Shown here: positions 21,551 to 28,452 of the stretch, piece after piece | How positions within the stretch are numbered: position 1 is the first letter of the stretch | How the letters are laid out: every line of letters begins with the position of its first letter | Assembly: GCA_964619935.1 (NCBI GenBank) | Contig: CAZUGO010000042.1 | Coordinates: forward strand, 1-35,653 | Length of the DNA: 35,653 nt | Source: CAZUGO01 sp964619935 | GTDB taxonomy: Bacteria; Planctomycetota; Phycisphaerae; UBA1845; CAIVHJ01 | Direction: 5' to 3' | Notes under the pieces: generated by a model | Databases searched by the model: none | What the model saw: only the letters and a program-made list of their open reading frames with translations | What the model was told of the DNA's origin: nothing | Made by a program: the position numbers and the translations under genes

Positions 21551-23577
21551 GGTTCTGCCTTCTTCTTCTTGCGGTCGGGGCTCGGGTCTTTCGGGCGGCG
21601 GACCCGCAGGTCCGGCGACGCGTTCAGCGCCTGCAGGTGATCGCGCAGGCGGGCGGCCTTCTCGAACTCCAGGGCCTCGGCCGCCGCCATCATCTCGGCT
21701 TCCAGCAGTTGGATCAGCTCCAGGCGATCATACTCCTCGTGGTCGGCGTGGATGGCTTCTTCGAGGGTCTTGCGGGCGGTGACGACCTCCTGCAGGCCGC
21801 TGCGGATGGCCTTCTTGACCGTCTCCGGGGTAATGCCGTGTGCGACGTTGTAGGCCGCCTGAATGTCGCGGCGCCGCCCGGTTTCATCCATCGCCCGCTG
21901 CATGCTCGGGGTGATCTTGTCGGCATACATGATCACTTCGGCGTTGACGTTACGGGCGGTCCGGCCGATGGTCTGAATCAAGGAGGTCTCGCTGCGCAGG
22001 AATCCTTCCTTGTCGGCATCCAGGATGGCGACCAGCGAGACCTCGGGCAGATCGAGCCCTTCGCGCAGCAGGTTGACGCCCACCAGGACGTCGAACGCAC
22101 CGCGGCGCAGGTCTTTCAGAATGTCGACTCGTTCCAGGGTGTCGATCTCGCTGTGCAGGTAGCGGCCGCGCAGCCCCTCTTCCTGGATGTAGCGCGAAAG
22201 GTCCTCGGCCAGGCGCTTGGTCAGCGTGGTGACCAACACCCGCTCGCCTGCGGCGGCCCGTTCATGAATCCGCTGCAACAGATCGGGCACCTGGCCGCGG
22301 GCCGGCTTGACGTGGATCACCGGATCCACCAGCCCGGTGGGTCGAATGATCTGCTCGACCACCTCGCCCTGGCAGACCTTGAATTCGTAGGGGCCGGGGG
22401 TGGCCGATACAAACAGCACCTGGCGCCACATCCGCTCGAACTCCTCAAACCGCAGCGGCCGGTTGTCCAGCGCCGAAGGCAGGCGGAAGCCGTGCTCCAC
22501 CAGCGTCCGCTTGCGGGCCTGGTCGCCGTTGAACATGGCGCCGATTTGCGGGATGGTGGCGTGCGACTCGTCCAGGATCAGCAGGAACTCTTCCGGAAAG
22601 TAGTCCACCAGGGTGTACGGTCTGGAACCCGGCGGCATCTGGTTGAGGTGTCGGGAGTAGTTCTCGATTCCCGAACAGTATCCCGCTTCCGCCAGCATCT
22701 CGATGTCGTAGCGGGTGCGGGCGGCCAGCCGCTGGGCTTCCAACAGCTTGCCGTGGCGGCGGAGTTCCTGCAGCCGCTGTTCGAGTTCCGTGCGGATGGA
22801 CTCGACGGCCGCCTGGATGCTGTCCTCGGGCAGGACGTAGTGCACCGCCGGATAGATGAACAGTTCTTCGTGGGCGGCCAGCGAGGTGCCGGTCAGCGGG
22901 TTGATGGTGTCCAGCTTCTCGATCTCGTCTCCGAACATCTCAATGCGATGGGCAATCTGCTCGTAGGCCGGGAACAGTTCGATGACGTCGCCGCGGACCC
23001 GGAACTTTCCGCGGTCCAGGGCGACGTCGTTGCGTTCGTATTGCAGATCCACAAAGCGCTTGAGCAGTTCGTCGCGGTCGACCGACTGGCCTTTGCGGAT
23101 CCACACCACGCTTTGTTTGTAGGCGTCGGGTGAGCCCAGTCCGAAAATGCAGGACACGCTGGCGACGATGATCACGTCCCGGCGGGATACCAGGGCACTG
23201 GTCGCGGCCAGCCGCAGGCGGTCCAGGTTGTCGTTGCGCGAGGCATCCTTCTCAATGTAGATGTCGCGCTGCGGAATGTAGGCTTCGGGCTGATAGTAGT
23301 CGTAGTAGCTGACAAAATACTCCACGGCGTTGCCCGGAAACAACTCCTTGAACTCCTCGTACAACTGGGCCGCCAGGGTCTTGTTGTGCGAGATGACCAA
23401 CGTCGGCCGCTGCAGCGCCTGAATGAGGTGGGCCATGGTGAAGGTCTTGCCCGAGCCGGTGACCCCCAGCAGGCAGCCGCAACGGGCCCCGCCCTCAAAC
23501 AGCCGGCGGAGCCGTTCGATGGCCTGCGGCTGATCGCCGCTGGGCCGAAAGTCACTGACCAGTTCAAAACCGCTCAT
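21511..23577 (-). CDS. uvrB: UvrABC system protein B
   Basis: The DNA damage-verifying helicase-like subunit of nucleotide excision repair; it receives damage from UvrA and recruits UvrC. The 688-residue protein has Walker A GVTGSGKT at 38-45, the SYYDYYQPEAYIP beta-hairpin that pries the strands apart, DESHAT as Walker B, helicase motifs V and VI (LREGLDLPEVSLV, QTIGRTARN), and the C-terminal UVR motif for UvrC contact (AEALEFEKAARLRD). A longer frame starts at 23673, but its extra 32 residues are not part of UvrB; the ATG at 23577 (MSGFELVSDF) matches the family. No clear LexA site is seen in front. Confidence 0.97.
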   Translation of the reverse strand: MSGFELVSDFRPSGDQPQAIERLRRLFEGGARCGCLLGVTGSGKTFTMAHLIQALQRPTLVISHNKTLAAQLYEEFKELFPGNAVEYFVSYYDYYQPEAYIPQRDIYIEKDASRNDNLDRLRLAATSALVSRRDVIIVASVSCIFGLGSPDAYKQSVVWIRKGQSVDRDELLKRFVDLQYERNDVALDRGKFRVRGDVIELFPAYEQIAHRIEMFGDEIEKLDTINPLTGTSLAAHEELFIYPAVHYVLPEDSIQAAVESIRTELEQRLQELRRHGKLLEAQRLAARTRYDIEMLAEAGYCSGIENYSRHLNQMPPGSRPYTLVDYFPEEFLLILDESHATIPQIGAMFNGDQARKRTLVEHGFRLPSALDNRPLRFEEFERMWRQVLFVSATPGPYEFKVCQGEVVEQIIRPTGLVDPVIHVKPARGQVPDLLQRIHERAAAGERVLVTTLTKRLAEDLSRYIQEEGLRGRYLHSEIDTLERVDILKDLRRGAFDVLVGVNLLREGLDLPEVSLVAILDADKEGFLRSETSLIQTIGRTARNVNAEVIMYADKITPSMQRAMDETGRRRDIQAAYNVAHGITPETVKKAIRSGLQEVVTARKTLEEAIHADHEEYDRLELIQLLEAEMMAAAEALEFEKAARLRDHLQALNASPDLRVRRPKDPSPDRKKKKAEPWQPKSKTRPPRH

Positions 23578-23619
23578 GGGGCGTATCCACTCGGGAGGGG
23601 GGGGGCCAGGCAACGCCTT

Positions 23620-23648
23620 ATCATAGTTGCCGGTTTCGTCGCGAACAA
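23620..23648 (-). promoter_or_regulatory. Candidate uvrB promoter
   Basis: Minus strand: TTGTTC (23648-23643), 17 bases, TATGAT (23625-23620). The leader to the uvrB ATG contains a run of nine C on the coding strand (23605-23597). Confidence 0.5.
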
Positions 23649-23735
23649 CGGCGGCCGCGGATATACTGATCAATCGGGGATGGTGTGCCCATCCCGACCG
23701 CCCGAGCCCGCGCGACCCAGGGCAGGACCTGACCG

Positions 23736-24587
23736 ATGAGTTACGATCTGGTACCCGAGGATCCGCCGGCGCCCGCCCCGTCCGACCTGCCGCCGTTCGG
23801 GGCCAAGAAACGGGCCGGCGGCGACATTGCCGAAGATCTCACCTGCGTCCACTGCGAATACAACCTGCGCGGGCTCGGCAAGCGAGGCCGCTGTCCGGAG
23901 TGCGGCACGCCCGCGGCGCTGTCGCTGGTCGGTGATGCCTTGGTGTTGTCGCCGCCGTATTGGCTGGCGACCGTTCGCAACGGGGTCGGCCTGCTGGTCT
24001 GCGCCTTGCTGCTGGACCTGCTGGCGGTGTTCTGGCAGCTCAGAATGGCGAGTGCCATCAGCGCCGTGGCGGTTCTGGCCGGGGTGTGGTTCCTGACCAC
24101 GCCCGAGCCGCGGGACGTGCTCGGCGGATCGACATTCAATCTGGGGTTCTGGCTGCGGCTGGCGGCGGTGCTGCGGGCCCTGGCCGTGGGCACCCACGTG
24201 CTGTTCCCCACCCGGTGGCTGCCGCCGGCGATCGCCACCGCGACGTCAATCGCCGTCCTGCTGGGGGCGGCGGTGTTTCTGCGCCGTCTGGCTGAACGGA
24301 TCCCCGATGAAGCACTGGAGCGCTCCACGACACGTGCCGTCCGGGGCTTCTCGGTGGCCCTGGCCGTCGCCGGGCTGGCCGGCGGAATCTCTGTGCCGCT
24401 CGCCGCAGCCCCGCGGCTCTCCGGACCGATGGTGTGCGCCGCCGTCGTCGGCTCGGTGATGGCCGCCGCGTGTGCATTGTGGCTGGTGCTGTTGCTGTAT
24501 CGCTACTTCATCCTGCTGCGCTGGGCGGTGTACGAAGCGCACGTCCAGCAAGATCCCAGGCCCCGCCGGGAGCCAGTGCATGACTGA
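23736..24587 (+). CDS. Polytopic membrane protein with N-terminal zinc ribbon
   Basis: A 283-residue protein. The first 35 residues are proline-rich; then comes a zinc ribbon (C37-x2-C40...C54-x2-C57: CVHCEYNLRGL, CPECGTP), followed by about six membrane segments between residues 80 and 265 and a charged tail. The ribbon is the same type as in the protein at 625-1149, but there it follows the membrane part. Such proteins are common and multi-copy in planctomycetes, and I know of no proven function. The gene is divergent from uvrB. A TATACT at 23662-23667 could be its -10, without a good -35. Confidence 0.8.
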   Translation: MSYDLVPEDPPAPAPSDLPPFGAKKRAGGDIAEDLTCVHCEYNLRGLGKRGRCPECGTPAALSLVGDALVLSPPYWLATVRNGVGLLVCALLLDLLAVFWQLRMASAISAVAVLAGVWFLTTPEPRDVLGGSTFNLGFWLRLAAVLRALAVGTHVLFPTRWLPPAIATATSIAVLLGAAVFLRRLAERIPDEALERSTTRAVRGFSVALAVAGLAGGISVPLAAAPRLSGPMVCAAVVGSVMAAACALWLVLLLYRYFILLRWAVYEAHVQQDPRPRREPVHD

Positions 24588-24637
24588 CCTTCTTCCGGGG
24601 CGCTCTTGCTGGATTTCAAGCGGCCGCTTCATGGATC

Positions 24638-24660
24638 GGCTGGCGGGGGAGCCGCCGGCC
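24638..24660 (+). other. Hairpin between the zinc-ribbon gene and mutM
   Basis: A 9-bp stem (24638-24646 with 24652-24660, one G-U pair) and a 5-base loop, 50 bases after the stop. There is no T-run after it, so its role as a terminator is doubtful. Confidence 0.3.
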
Positions 24661-24748
24661 CTCAGCGCCGTCCGAACTGCCGCTTGCATTCGATCGGGGT
24701 TCAGCATTCAGACCCGCCTGCATCCCCCCATCCGCAAGGTGCCGACCG

Positions 24749-25573
24749 ATGCCCGAACTGCCTGAAGTTCAGACCGTGGTGACCACCTTGCAGCCGCTGG
24801 TGGGTCGCCGCCTCGGCCTGGCCCGGGTCCACCGCCTGGACGTGCTGCACGGCGAGCCGCTCGATCTCAACCGTTTTGCCAAGGGCCGGACCATCGACCA
24901 GGTCCGCCGGCGAGCCAAGCGGATCATCTTTGAAATCGGGAACGGCCGCCAGATTCAGTTTCATCTGGGCATGTCGGGGCAGTTGACGGTCAAGCCCTGC
25001 CGCCAGGAGCTGTTGCCGCACACCCATCTGCAAATTCGGATTGCCGGCAGCGCTGATGAGCTGCGCTTTCGCGATGTGCGGCGCTTCGGCGGCGTTTGGT
25101 TGCTGGATGCCACCTCGCAGCTCGGCGGGCGCGGGCTCGGCCGATTGGGGCCCGACGCCCTGGAGATCACCCTGCCGGAGTTCCGGCGGCTGCTGGACCG
25201 CCCGCGCCGGATCAAGGCGGCGCTGCTGGACCAGAAGCTGCTCGCCGGGCTGGGAAACATTTACGTCGACGAATCGCTATTCCAGGCCCGGGTCCATCCG
25301 CTGACCCGGGCGGCCGATCTGGATGACGCCCAGGTCCGGCGGCTGCATCGGGCCATTCGGGGCACCTTGCAGGCCGCCATCCAGGCCGGCGGTAGCACCA
25401 TCCGCGACTATTACGCCGCCAACGGCGAGCAAGGCTGGTTCCAGCTCCGCCATCGGGTCTATGGCCGTGCGGGCCAACCCTGCCGCCGCTGCCGGACGCC
25501 GCTGGTCAAGCTGCGCGCCGCCGGTCGCGGCACGCACATCTGTCCACAATGTCAGTCAGAGCCGCGACCGTAA
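24749..25573 (+). CDS. mutM: Formamidopyrimidine-DNA glycosylase
   Basis: Removes 8-oxoguanine and formamidopyrimidines and cuts the abasic site (base excision repair). The 274-residue protein begins MPELPEVQT, giving the catalytic proline P2 and E3 after Met removal. It also has a lysine in RRAKRIIFEIG, the H2TH segment with LDQKLLAGLGNIYVDESLF, and a C-terminal zinc finger C-x2-C-x16-C-x2-C at about 246-269. The finger is typical of Fpg/Nei enzymes and the GLGNIYVDE sequence of Fpg itself. It is close to uvrB but on the other strand. Confidence 0.96.
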   Translation: MPELPEVQTVVTTLQPLVGRRLGLARVHRLDVLHGEPLDLNRFAKGRTIDQVRRRAKRIIFEIGNGRQIQFHLGMSGQLTVKPCRQELLPHTHLQIRIAGSADELRFRDVRRFGGVWLLDATSQLGGRGLGRLGPDALEITLPEFRRLLDRPRRIKAALLDQKLLAGLGNIYVDESLFQARVHPLTRAADLDDAQVRRLHRAIRGTLQAAIQAGGSTIRDYYAANGEQGWFQLRHRVYGRAGQPCRRCRTPLVKLRAAGRGTHICPQCQSEPRP

Positions 25574-25796
25574 GGGCAAACCGTTGAATCCCAAGAAAAG
25601 CGGCCGCCAGCCAGGCCTGCTATCCGTGCGGCCCAGGTGAGGTCGCAATTCAATCGCATTCGGATGGGGTAGCACCGGTCCGACCCGGGTGCGCCCCGCG
25701 GCTCGGGACCGTGTCGCTGAGTTGGTCAACGTCCGCTCCCCGGTCGCGGCTCTGGCCAGCCCTGCCGGTCGGATTCCGGCACGGCGGGCAGTGCCG

Positions 25797-25941
25797 GCCC
25801 GGCAGGGGTTCATGCGGAATTTTGCCGGCGGGGGCTCGTTGCTCTGCGCGGTAGGCGTTGGAGTCTGGCGCGGTAAGCGTTGGATGCTGGCGCGGTACGG
25901 AACGGACGCCGGCGCAGCACGCGCCGGACCGCAACACCCGG
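25797..25941 (+). repeat. Dispersed intergenic repeat, copy B
   Basis: Matches the complement of 1427-1570 from the common CCCGGCAGGGGTT at its start to AACACCCGG at its end. The right-hand 55 bases are the best conserved (46 identities counted by eye, no gaps). It contains four degenerate units of 21-22 bases at 25843-25929 centred on GGCGCGGTA or a variant. Confidence 0.65.
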
Positions 25942-25995
25942 CGACCGCGCCCTGAACACCCGGCGACCGCGCCCCGAACACCCCGCGACCGATGG
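25933..25995 (+). repeat. Tandem 22-base repeat at the end of copy B
   Basis: Two units of 22 bases (25933-25954 and 25955-25976) differ at one position and begin AACACCCGGCGACCGCGCCC. A third, partial and more divergent unit runs to about 25995. Copy A has only one such unit, so the array grew or shrank after the copies separated. Confidence 0.7.
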
Positions 25996-26159
25996 CCTCA
26001 GACCTCGGTGGACCGGCTCGCCGGCGGCGGCCATGCTCACCCGAAGCATGGGCATGGCGGCAACCCCCAGCGCCGAACGACTTGTCCTACGACCGGCATG
26101 CCCTCGCAAGCGGGACCATGCCACCTCAGGCCCACCCGTCGCTGCCCACACCGCCGCCG

Positions 26160-26330
26160 TCAAGGAACCCGAGCGCCGAACCGCGTGGCGAGCGTCCCCA
26201 GCTCCTCAGCGCCACCACGCCGTCACGAAAGTACGCGCTACTGCCGGGGATATCGGTGAGCGTCTTGGCCAGCAGTCCGCCGGTGCACGATTCGGCCGCA
26301 GCGCAACAGGGCTGCGGCAATTTCGGTCAT
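26160..26330 (-). pseudogene. pncC: Decayed CinA C-terminal/PncC nicotinamide-nucleotide amidase
   Basis: Pieces of the PncC amidase occur in order on the minus strand but in different frames. An ATG at 26330 opens MTEIAAALL, a typical PncC start. After a shift, the hallmark AESCTGGLLAKTLTDIPGSS and then AYFRDGVVA follow at about 26300-26215. After a second shift comes a plausible tail (AEELGTLATRFGARVP) ending in TGA at 26162-26160. The total is about 170 bases, against roughly 480 for an intact gene, so two internal deletions are inferred. The intact protein deamidates NMN in pyridine nucleotide salvage. Identity of the tail with PncC is uncertain. A TACAAT at 26379-26374 could be the former promoter. 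An assembly error is the main alternative. Confidence 0.7.
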
Positions 26331-26408
26331 GACCTTCACGGGAACCTCCGGTTCGAACGGCTGCCGGCGGGCTATTGTACCGCAGTAACCGGCGGCTGGA
26401 GATCCCGT

Positions 26409-26414
26409 TATAAT
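26409..26414 (+). promoter_or_regulatory. -10 box of the lipoprotein gene
   Basis: A perfect TATAAT only 9 bases before the ATG at 26424. Transcription would begin within a few bases of the start codon, giving a nearly leaderless message. No -35 match is visible. Confidence 0.5.
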
Positions 26415-26423
26415 GCCCGGCTC

Positions 26424-26957
26424 ATGAATACCAGCCCGGGAATCACACGGTGGATACTGGCGGCGGCATTGGGATCGACCGCCGGTTGTGCGGCCCACGC
26501 CCGGGTGACCGTGCAGCAGCCGTACCTCAGCGGGGCCCAGGGCGACCTGCACCTGTCCAGTACCTGGGCCTTTTTCGATGTTGCGGGCGATGTCCGAGTG
26601 CTGCTGTCGTTTCCGCTGCCCGGCGCGCGACACGGCGAGCCCTTCTACGACGTGTACTTGCGCTGCCCGGCGCTCAATGGTCACTACATGGTCTCTGCGG
26701 AAGGACATCGTGAGCTGGAGGGCTTCTTCCAACAGGTTCGCGGGCGCCACGCCGGCACGGCGCCCTTTGAGCGGGCCACGTTGCGAATCAGCGGCAACCG
26801 CTCACGTTGCTCCGGGCAGGTGCAGGCCCACTGCCGCGACGGCACCATTCTCAAAGGTGATTTTTTTGCAGAACTCGATCCTCGCCGGCTGCAGGACTTT
26901 GAGCAGCGCTACGGCATCCGGGACGCGGAAGTTGGGACTGGCGCTGATCGGCCGTAA
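26424..26957 (+). CDS. Probable small lipoprotein, unknown function
   Basis: A 177-residue exported protein. Residues 1-22 form a signal peptide ending STAGC, compatible with a lipobox (C22), although threonine at -3 is unusual; a plain Sec signal is the alternative. The rest reads as beta-rich with no family I recognise; it carries a few cysteines (C97, C136, C144 region) that could pair in the periplasm. Longer frames starting near 25992 run through the repeat and the pncC remnant and are rejected. The TSUP permease begins 120 bases downstream. Confidence 0.7.
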   Translation: MNTSPGITRWILAAALGSTAGCAAHARVTVQQPYLSGAQGDLHLSSTWAFFDVAGDVRVLLSFPLPGARHGEPFYDVYLRCPALNGHYMVSAEGHRELEGFFQQVRGRHAGTAPFERATLRISGNRSRCSGQVQAHCRDGTILKGDFFAELDPRRLQDFEQRYGIRDAEVGTGADRP

Positions 26958-27077
26958 CGGCCGACTGCGACGCTGGCCCGCGACCGGCACACCGACCGGC
27001 ACAGGGCCCCGGGCGGCCGTCTTCGGTGACGTCCAAGTGAGTCCTCGTCCCTGTTTCTTCATCGGACCCGACGCCTG

Positions 27078-27863
27078 ATGATCGCCCATGCCATTCTTGC
27101 ATTGGCCGCCCTGCTGACGGCGGTGATCTCCGGCATCATCGGCATGGGTGGCGGCATCCTGCTGCTGGCGGTGCTGCTGAGCTTCCTGCCCCATGCGGAA
27201 GCCATTCCGGCCCACGGCGCGGTTCAACTGGTCAGCAACGGCACGCGGCTGCTGGCGTTCATCCGCCACGTCGACTGGAAGACTATCGCCCGATTTGCAG
27301 CCGGTGCCGTTCCGGGCAGCATTGTCGGGGGCGTGGCGATGATCTGGCTGCAAGCCCACATCGACGCCACCGACGCCTACCTCAAGATCGCCATCGGGTC
27401 GTACGTGCTGATCATGACGTTTCGTCCGACACTGCCGCCGGCCGCAGTGAATGCCGCATCCGCGGTGCAGATCGGTCGGCGCTTCACACGCTTCGGTTTT
27501 CTGGCCGGGATGCTCGGCCTGACCGTGGGCGCCATCGGCCCGCTGATCGCCCCGGTCTTCGTCCATTGCGGATTCGTCAAGGAACGGCTGATCGCCACCA
27601 AGGCAGTGTGCCAGGCCCTGGTGCACCTCCTGAAGGTCCCCATCTTTCTGGCCGGCGGCCTGGTGGCATACGGCACCCTGGGCCGCCTGATTCTGATCAT
27701 GTCACTGATGGTCATACCCGGCACGCTGATCGGAAAGCGGATTCTGACCCACGTCGACGATCGCATGTTCGTGCGGCTGTTCCGGATCGCCATGGCCCTG
27801 GCCGGAATCAAAGTGCTGGCTTATGACGGCCTGTACCGCCTGGGGGAATCGGTTTGGAGGTAG
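27078..27863 (+). CDS. TSUP (TauE/SafE) family permease
   Basis: A 261-residue inner-membrane protein with about eight hydrophobic segments in two related halves. The first half begins with the family's signature glycine-rich SGIIGMGGGILLLAVLL; the second half has the matching GMLGLTVGAIGPLIAPVF. TSUP members export or import sulfonates, sulfite, thiosulfate and related anions. The substrate cannot be read here, and the gene is not beside the sat cluster. A downstream frame on the other strand (27821-28324) overlaps its last 43 bases. Confidence 0.88.
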   Translation: MIAHAILALAALLTAVISGIIGMGGGILLLAVLLSFLPHAEAIPAHGAVQLVSNGTRLLAFIRHVDWKTIARFAAGAVPGSIVGGVAMIWLQAHIDATDAYLKIAIGSYVLIMTFRPTLPPAAVNAASAVQIGRRFTRFGFLAGMLGLTVGAIGPLIAPVFVHCGFVKERLIATKAVCQALVHLLKVPIFLAGGLVAYGTLGRLILIMSLMVIPGTLIGKRILTHVDDRMFVRLFRIAMALAGIKVLAYDGLYRLGESVWR

Positions 27864-28324
27864 CGTCCTGAGCCTCTGGGCCGTCGCCGTGAAGCTTCGC
27901 AGAATTCCCACCGTCTGTTGGGACCGACGGTTGGAGTGACAAGGGCGCGTCCGTAGCCTGCGAAGACCTTCGGTGGAAGTGTGTCGAATCCGCTGCTGAG
28001 ACGGTCCTTCGAGGCACGTGACTGCGAATCGCCAGTTGAGCCGGAGTGCTCGGTGTGGGGCATTGCCAGCTTATGGGACGCTGCAGGAATCTTCGAATTT
28101 TCGTCCAATTCGATTTGCGGCGGCGGCCAGGTGAATCGTATCTTTGGAACGATTCGCCACACACAATCGAATTGATCGACGACGAACTCGAGCGGTTCGC
28201 CGTCCCTTGTCTTTGATACTCCACCCCGTGTCCGGTGAAGCGTCTCGGTCGTCTGTGACGGCCGAGACGCTCGCACTTTTACGGAACTGAAGGGCCGGCC
28301 CCAGCGGGCGAGCGTCTCCCACAC
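27821..28324 (-). CDS. Possible hypothetical protein in a 590-base interval
   Basis: The interval 27864-28452 between the permease and the hydrolase has no recognisable gene. The longest frame (167 codons) is rather less GC-rich than its neighbours and reads like protein in places (FVVDQFDCVWRIVPKIRFTW; FDTLPPKVFAGYGRALVTP), but it matches no family I know, overlaps the permease end by 43 bases, and competes with two other frames of 95 and 138 codons. It may be a remnant or a transferred fragment. Its start codon is uncertain. Confidence 0.25.
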   Translation of the reverse strand: MWETLARWGRPFSSVKVRASRPSQTTETLHRTRGGVSKTRDGEPLEFVVDQFDCVWRIVPKIRFTWPPPQIELDENSKIPAASHKLAMPHTEHSGSTGDSQSRASKDRLSSGFDTLPPKVFAGYGRALVTPTVGPNRRWEFCEASRRRPRGSGRYLQTDSPRRYRPS

Positions 28325-28452
28325 CGCCGGAATCCGTTGGGTATCGGCTCGCGATCATGACTGCATTGCCACCAACAGACCCTACGGTTCAGCGTGGGGT
28401 CCGCAGGCCAAGCGCGCTCGGCCGGTCCATACACCGCAGGCGGCCCATGCGA

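Larger units (their letters stand above)
25574..26159. other. Gene-free interval holding repeat copy B
   Basis: About 585 bases between mutM and the pncC remnant. Open frames on both strands are arginine/proline-rich translations of repeated GC-rich DNA, with no recognisable protein. The central part (25797-25995) is repeat copy B with its tandem units; the remainder shows nothing I can name. Confidence 0.6.

Noticed and set aside
22400..22603. Long open frames on the strand opposite uvrB, thrS, nadC and others
   Set aside because: They are shadows caused by GC-rich codon use; the opposite strand carries clear family motifs in every case.
23578..23735. LexA/SOS box before uvrB
   Set aside because: No convincing CTGT-N8-ACAG, GAAC-N4-GTTC or GTTC-N7-GTTC arrangement is present.
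25843..25995. CRISPR array
   Set aside because: The 22-base units are directly adjacent without unique spacers, and no cas genes are present.
25992..26423. A longer lipoprotein gene starting at 25992
   Set aside because: The first 144 codons translate intergenic repeat and pncC-remnant DNA; a signal peptide begins at 26424.
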